A stretch of DNA of 64,000 nt, taken from NCBI RefSeq assembly GCF_014898815.1, contig NW_026515416.1, positions 1,860,001-1,924,000 of the forward strand. Direction: 5' to 3'. The notes under the pieces are model-generated. The model saw only the letters and a list, made by a program, of their open reading frames with translations. It searched no databases and had not been told where the DNA came from. Within the stretch, counting starts at the first letter, position 1. Every line of letters begins with the position of its first letter. Below, piece after piece: positions 60,007 through 64,000 of this stretch. The stretch comes from Panonychus citri (lineage: Eukaryota > Arthropoda > Arachnida > Trombidiformes > Tetranychidae). Made by a program: the position numbers and the translations under genes.

Positions 60007-61555
60007 CGCCGGATTAACAGGACTCGTCTTCACCTTGGCTTGCCTGATTCCACTTCAAACTAACGCTGATTTTAATGTCATGAATCCTCTCTTATGGCAA
60101 AAATCAAATAAACCTGTCATCGATATGGAAGGAGAAATTTTATCTGAAATTTCACTAATCAACACATGTCCCTTCCTTTCGAAATCACTTAAGCTTCCAG
60201 AACAAAAACGAAAAGATTTCCGAGATTGGTGTAATAATCAGTACCAAGAAAGTACGATAAAAACTATCGTAAAATATTGTGATACCCGAGTGATAAGACC
60301 TAAACGAGAAATTATATTAACTGCTTCAACTCTCGTGTTTGTAGGAATATCTGCTTTCGGAATTATAAAAAGCTTTTCGGACAAGACAAAAAAGCTAGAA
60401 TCAGAAATCGGTAATACAAAGATAAACATGGCAAAATTGGAAAGCAAGGTAAATGAACTCAGTGCTGCGATAGACAAAGCCATCGCACGTATCAATAACA
60501 ACACAATAAGAATCGACGAATTAGAAAACTCGATATTACCAACCATCTTATCAGCTACAGGAATAGCCAATTATTTCACCACCCTCAAAATACAATTGAT
60601 TGACATATTTAAAGAAATGCAACAATCTAAAGTAAGTCCTCAAATGTTTAATTTACTTAATATCTCCATCGAAGACGAATTTAGATACCCCGTTGAATTG
60701 ATGACAGTCCAATCATGTCATTTCAACATCGAAACATCAACTTTAAAGTTCTCAATCCACGGTTTCCGACGAAATGACAACTACATGATAACAGAGGCTG
60801 ACCCATTTTGGTTAAAGACAAATAATAACAATTGTGTTTATTATGTTGGACCCACTTACGTTCTATTTCACACAAAAGAAAAAAGAGTTTGTGACATCCA
60901 AAATCGAGCAATCCAGAAAGGGCCCATAGTTGTTGATACCAATTTCAAATGCAAAATGAACAAATCAAACTCTGAAAATTTGTGGAAAACTTCGCAATGT
61001 GAAAACACTTTTACCGATTTACAAATCAAATCCACTTCAAATGGTAGATACATCTACTGTTTTGGTCATAAAATCACAATAGCTGATGAAGAATTCGATT
61101 GTCCCAATTGGGTCTTTTCGTTTCCAAAAGATGTTAAACTAGTTATCGACGGTGAAACCCACGAGTTCTTCAAACTACATTTCAAGTACAAAGCCGGTTT
61201 TCAACAATCTGACTTGGATGCCATAAACCACTTCTTTTCAGCCGGCCAAGTACACACCCAACTCCTCGAAAAACTCGAATTCAAAAATGAAACATTCAGT
61301 GTTATTTTGAGTAATAATCCTACTTATTTAACATCGTTAATTATCTCCATCATCATTATTTTTTCTATCATCACTTTCCTCATCTATCGTTATATTTATC
61401 CAAAAATCAAAGCACTTCGTCTTCATTACAAAACTAGAACACCGAAAAGCGACTCAAACGACCCTCAAGGAGAATTGGCTCTGAATAATCTAGAAAACGA
61501 ACAAGATTCAACAAAAACAACAGATAAAAAACCAGTAATCCTATTCAAATTCTAA
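60007..61555 (+). CDS. Env-like membrane fusion glycoprotein region of the Gypsy element
   Basis: In frame with the integrase end. Visible layout: a hydrophobic signal-peptide-like stretch (LVFTLACLIPL, 60019-60051), a short Cys-containing N-terminal part, and a furin-type site RPKR (60296-60307). Next come a hydrophobic stretch resembling a fusion peptide, a heptad-rich coiled coil, a Cys-rich ectodomain with N-glycosylation sequons, and a transmembrane helix (IISIIIIFSIITFLIY, about 61339-61386) with a basic cytoplasmic tail. This is the class I / baculovirus-F-like plan of insect errantiviruses. There is no separate start codon near the signal peptide, so a spliced mRNA or processing from a pol-env product would be needed. 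The frame is intact to TAA 61553-61555. Confidence 0.8.
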
Positions 61556-61637
61556 TCATCATCAAAATCATCATCAAAATCATCATCAAAATCATCATCA
61601 AAATCATCATCAAAATCAACATCAGAATCATCATCAT
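61555..61637. repeat. 12 bp tandem repeat after the env stop
   Basis: About five copies of ATCATCAAAATC, then degenerate ATC units. It sits immediately after the env stop, where the polypurine tract and 3' LTR would be expected. Confidence 0.8.
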
Positions 61638-61944
61638 AAATATTATCCTAATCTTTAGCTCAAATTTTCAATTAACCCGATAACCCGAAGTACAATAAAT
61701 AAGAGAAACATATTTTCAATTTAAAATTCAAACTTTTATTATTAAGTTTTAGTTATTATCATAAACATCTCCATCAACGTCTTCGTCAACATCATCATTG
61801 TTGTCACCTAAACCATCATATCGATCGTTCTACTAACACTTTCTCGCTGTCACTCACTACATTACCCGAATAAAAGAATAGAAGAGGTTATTCCAGTTTA
61901 AGATTTCAAATTTTAATCAAATTTTTTCATGAGTGATAATTATT
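61638..61944. other. Noncoding stretch after the Gypsy element
   Basis: Contains GAATAGAAGAGG near 61877, which could pass for a polypurine tract. No TGTAACGT LTR start follows it. Confidence 0.4.
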
Positions 61945-62210
61945 TCACCATGATTTAACTGTGTTTGGAGGATAAATAATGCCTCGACCATATGAAGGAC
62001 ACATGAGGCGAATGTAAAAATTGCCGTAAACTTCCACTCCTTCAATTGAGCACAGATAATCTTGTACGGCCTCGAATCCCTTGTCTTGATGAGGAAACCG
62101 ATATCCTGTCAATTGATTCCATGTTTTGATAACTGAACCAATAGTAACATGTTCTTTCTCCCACGAAGAATTCCATTCCAGAGTGGAAATCACTAACCTA
62201 ATAGAATCCT
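61945..62210 (-). CDS. LOTUS (OST-HTH)-like domain exon
   Basis: An exon opens after a T-rich TTTTAG acceptor (62212-62211) and runs to a stop at 61945. It reads SIRLVISTLEWNSSWEKEHV, GSVIKTWNQLTGYRFPHQDK, then GFEAVQDYLCSIEGVEVYGN. The spacing of hydrophobics plus LTGYR..P.Q..GF..VQ.YL.SI..V resembles LOTUS domains of the TDRD5/TDRD7/Oskar group, which bind Vasa helicase or structured RNA. The 5' exon(s) were not found, and only about 88 residues are present, so it is partial or a small gene. No conventional start: the first codon in the open block that could initiate is GTG. Confidence 0.35.
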
Positions 62211-63310
62211 CTAAAAAAAAAAAGAAGAGAATGATAATCCATAGATAGAATAAAAAAAAAACAAGAACAAAACTAACCCATTATTAAGTAAGCAAATTAA
62301 GAAATTTTCACAGTTAAACAAAGTAAAAGTTGACGCAAAGAGAAGTTTAACCAACAATGAATAGAGACGAACAAATAATGATTAATCAACCTTAGTTCTT
62401 TACTGCTTTTATACCAAGAAAATCAATTAAATCTTCCAATACAAACATTAATTTTACCAAATTACTCATAAGTTCCTGAATGAAACAATTAAAACCAATA
62501 ATTACCCTTCCCATCATTAACCTCCTGATTTCCTTCCCGAAGATCCATGTACTTCGAAACATTTATGAGAAAATTAGACAAGAAAAACTAATGATTTCTT
62601 TTAAACCAATTAACAATTTCCTGAACAACAAAATCAAGTTAATTAATAATAACCATTATTTTCCATCTCCTTCACGAAAAATAATCTTACCTTTTCCGTT
62701 TCTCATAAAAAAAAATATACACAGAAAGGTGTTTAATTGAAAATGAATATAAAAAAAAATCAGAGAAGTAGAAACATTAAGTTGATTAATGATCAAAATA
62801 ACATTAAAATGCAATAAAAACACAAAACACGTGAACGAACATAGCTCCGCCCCCATAGCTCATGGCAATTTTTGGCAATTTCCTAAAATCGACTCTACCC
62901 TGACCTTTCACCAGACACCTTAAACTTATTTCTATGATGAGGTATTATCGGGTACTGGCGTTAAATGTTAATTACCTAATTGTAAACTTTGATGCTGCTG
63001 ATTGTTACGGTTGTTTTAGTAAACAACATTTGGTTTAATTGTCGATTGTTGATTAACAACAATAATCATTTTCACTTGATTGATTTACTTATTGATGATA
63101 ATGGTAAACAATATTCATAACAGCAACAAGACTAATAATGTATTAGCTTTTGATGGTGATGGTTCAACTAATTAATATATTTGATTGAAGGTTAATAAAA
63201 TTAATTTACACGTAGGTTGATCAGTTTAAATTCAAGATTTAATTTGGTTTTTCAAAATTGAGACAAGAAAGTTTATTTCTTAAAAATACCAATATCATAC
63301 TTAATTTTTC
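62211..63310. other. Intergenic stretch
   Basis: Must hold the 5' part of the LOTUS-like gene if that is real; I could not define an exon. The rest is AT-rich with no supported feature. Confidence 0.45.
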
Positions 63311-63961
63311 CTACGACCCTGCTTGCGTCACTCGTCGATCAACCATGACCTTGTCCCAAGCAGTTTGCTGATCTTCGGGGAGTTCAAAATCATGTCCTGT
63401 TACCTCGCCAGTTGTTGGGTCAGTTATCTCAATAAACAAATCAGGGTTGGTACAAACCACTTTCCCCCATGGAAAAACGGTAGGTGCAGCACTAGGAGGA
63501 ACTCTCGATGTTGATTCGAGTCCGTCAACGACGACTCGTTCCTCGCAAGTTATTTTTAGATACCGTTGATTTTTATCTCTTTTTCGGCCGATTACATGAT
63601 AAATTAATTGTGTCAGCTTCGGCCAAGAAATTCCACAATACGCACATTCATATAAAAAACAATGTTCCTGTTTATTGACAACGGCTTCTTTCTCCTGGAC
63701 CTCAATTAATTTATCCTCTCCGCCAGCTAGTCTAACTAATTGATCCCAAGGCAACATTTTCGCACCTTCGAGGTCTTTTGGATTAATAATCCGATCACCA
63801 GGAATGATGGAATGTTCCCAAATGGCCAAATAAAAAATTTTACCACCACGCAACGCACAATACGGCAATGATTTTACCGGAAATTCGTCCATGTCAGCAG
63901 CGACCCTAACCGATTGAGTTCCATCACCATCATGATTCAGCGAATCACAATCCCGCTCCAT
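63311..63961 (-). CDS. Unrecognised protein with a C2H2-like motif, 5' end possibly outside the window
   Basis: Open frame of 216 residues from ATG 63961 to the stop at 63311; the frame is still open upstream to the window edge (DGDEQTSS before the Met), so it may be longer. It contains CFLYECAYCGISWPKLTQLI followed by YHVIGRKRDK, a C-x2-C...H pattern like one zinc finger. The C-terminus is acidic/polar (ITDPTTGEVTGHDFELPEDQ). Composition and uninterrupted length support a real gene. No family recognised. Confidence 0.5.
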   Translation of the reverse strand: MERDCDSLNHDGDGTQSVRVAADMDEFPVKSLPYCALRGGKIFYLAIWEHSIIPGDRIINPKDLEGAKMLPWDQLVRLAGGEDKLIEVQEKEAVVNKQEHCFLYECAYCGISWPKLTQLIYHVIGRKRDKNQRYLKITCEERVVVDGLESTSRVPPSAAPTVFPWGKVVCTNPDLFIEITDPTTGEVTGHDFELPEDQQTAWDKVMVDRRVTQAGS

Positions 63962-64000
63962 TGAGCTCGTTTGTTCATCTCCATCAATATGGCCACTGAT

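Larger units (their letters stand above)
53341..61555 (+). mobile_element. Ty3/Gypsy retrotransposon with env-like region (errantivirus-type), defective
   Basis: Order: 5' LTR, tRNA-Leu-type PBS, gag, protease, reverse transcriptase, RNase H, integrase, env-like region. All coding parts are in the plus direction. Defects: a fold-back insertion in the LTR, an in-frame TAG at 58089, an integrase-core deletion with a frame change near 58790, and no 3' LTR recognised before 61945. It can be transcribed in principle but cannot transpose by itself. Confidence 0.93.

Noticed and set aside
1..64000. tRNA, rRNA or operon/ribosome-binding-site features
   Set aside because: No convincing tRNA B-box (GGTTCGANNCC) or rRNA stretch was seen by eye, and the genes are spliced and eukaryotic, so bacterial signals do not apply. 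A covariance-model scan would be needed to be certain.

Overview
This is an AT-rich eukaryotic (animal) chromosome segment. The evidence is spliced genes with very short GT-AG introns (about 55-150 bp), clear animal orthologues (PLPBP, TUT4/TUT7, EEF1AKMT1, atlastin-like GTPases), two mariner elements, a Copia remnant and a Ty3/Gypsy element with an env-like region. AT content, compact introns and an expanded family of short atlastin-like GTPases suggest an arthropod, most likely a mite such as a spider mite. The species-level placement is inference.

The gene-rich part is 0.7-19.9 kb. It holds two apparently intact atlastin-like GTPase genes (758-2155 and 2996-4333, minus strand), a third inactivated only by one frameshift (18378-19531, plus), and a heavily decayed fourth (14828-16249, minus). 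One atlastin-like gene and a head-to-head EEF1AKMT1 gene form a block that occurs twice in opposite orientation (about 2685-5393 and 17335-19895). The 12 kb spacer carries a coiled-coil gene, a seven-exon PLPBP gene, a three-exon TUT4/TUT7-type terminal uridylyltransferase, the decayed GTPase and an unrecognised gene. Both EEF1AKMT1 copies have small indels, at different places and mostly in homopolymers. Either both are decaying or the assembly carries homopolymer errors.

From 21 to 26 kb lie a 4.3 kb element with inverted ends (CCCAATCAACA) and two divergent, frameshifted, unrecognised coding regions, then a 541 bp mariner-type MITE. About 26-39 kb has no convincing gene, only AT-rich sequence and microsatellites. 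From 39 to 53 kb is repeat-rich: a dsRNA-binding-domain fragment, a MITE with arms of about 165 bp, Copia remnants, two different mariner elements with recognisable TIRs and TA duplications, an unusual run of hairpins with six-base loops (46987-47255), and several small or broken unrecognised genes.

From 53.3 to 61.6 kb is a Ty3/Gypsy retrotransposon with a 5' LTR (TGTAACGT...ACGTTACA), a tRNA-Leu-type primer binding site, gag-pol and an env-like region carried in frame with the end of pol. It is dead: an in-frame TAG in RNase H, a deletion plus frame change that removes the first integrase catalytic Asp, a 1.19 kb fold-back element inside the LTR, and no visible 3' LTR. The end of the window has a LOTUS-like exon and an unrecognised gene open to the right edge.
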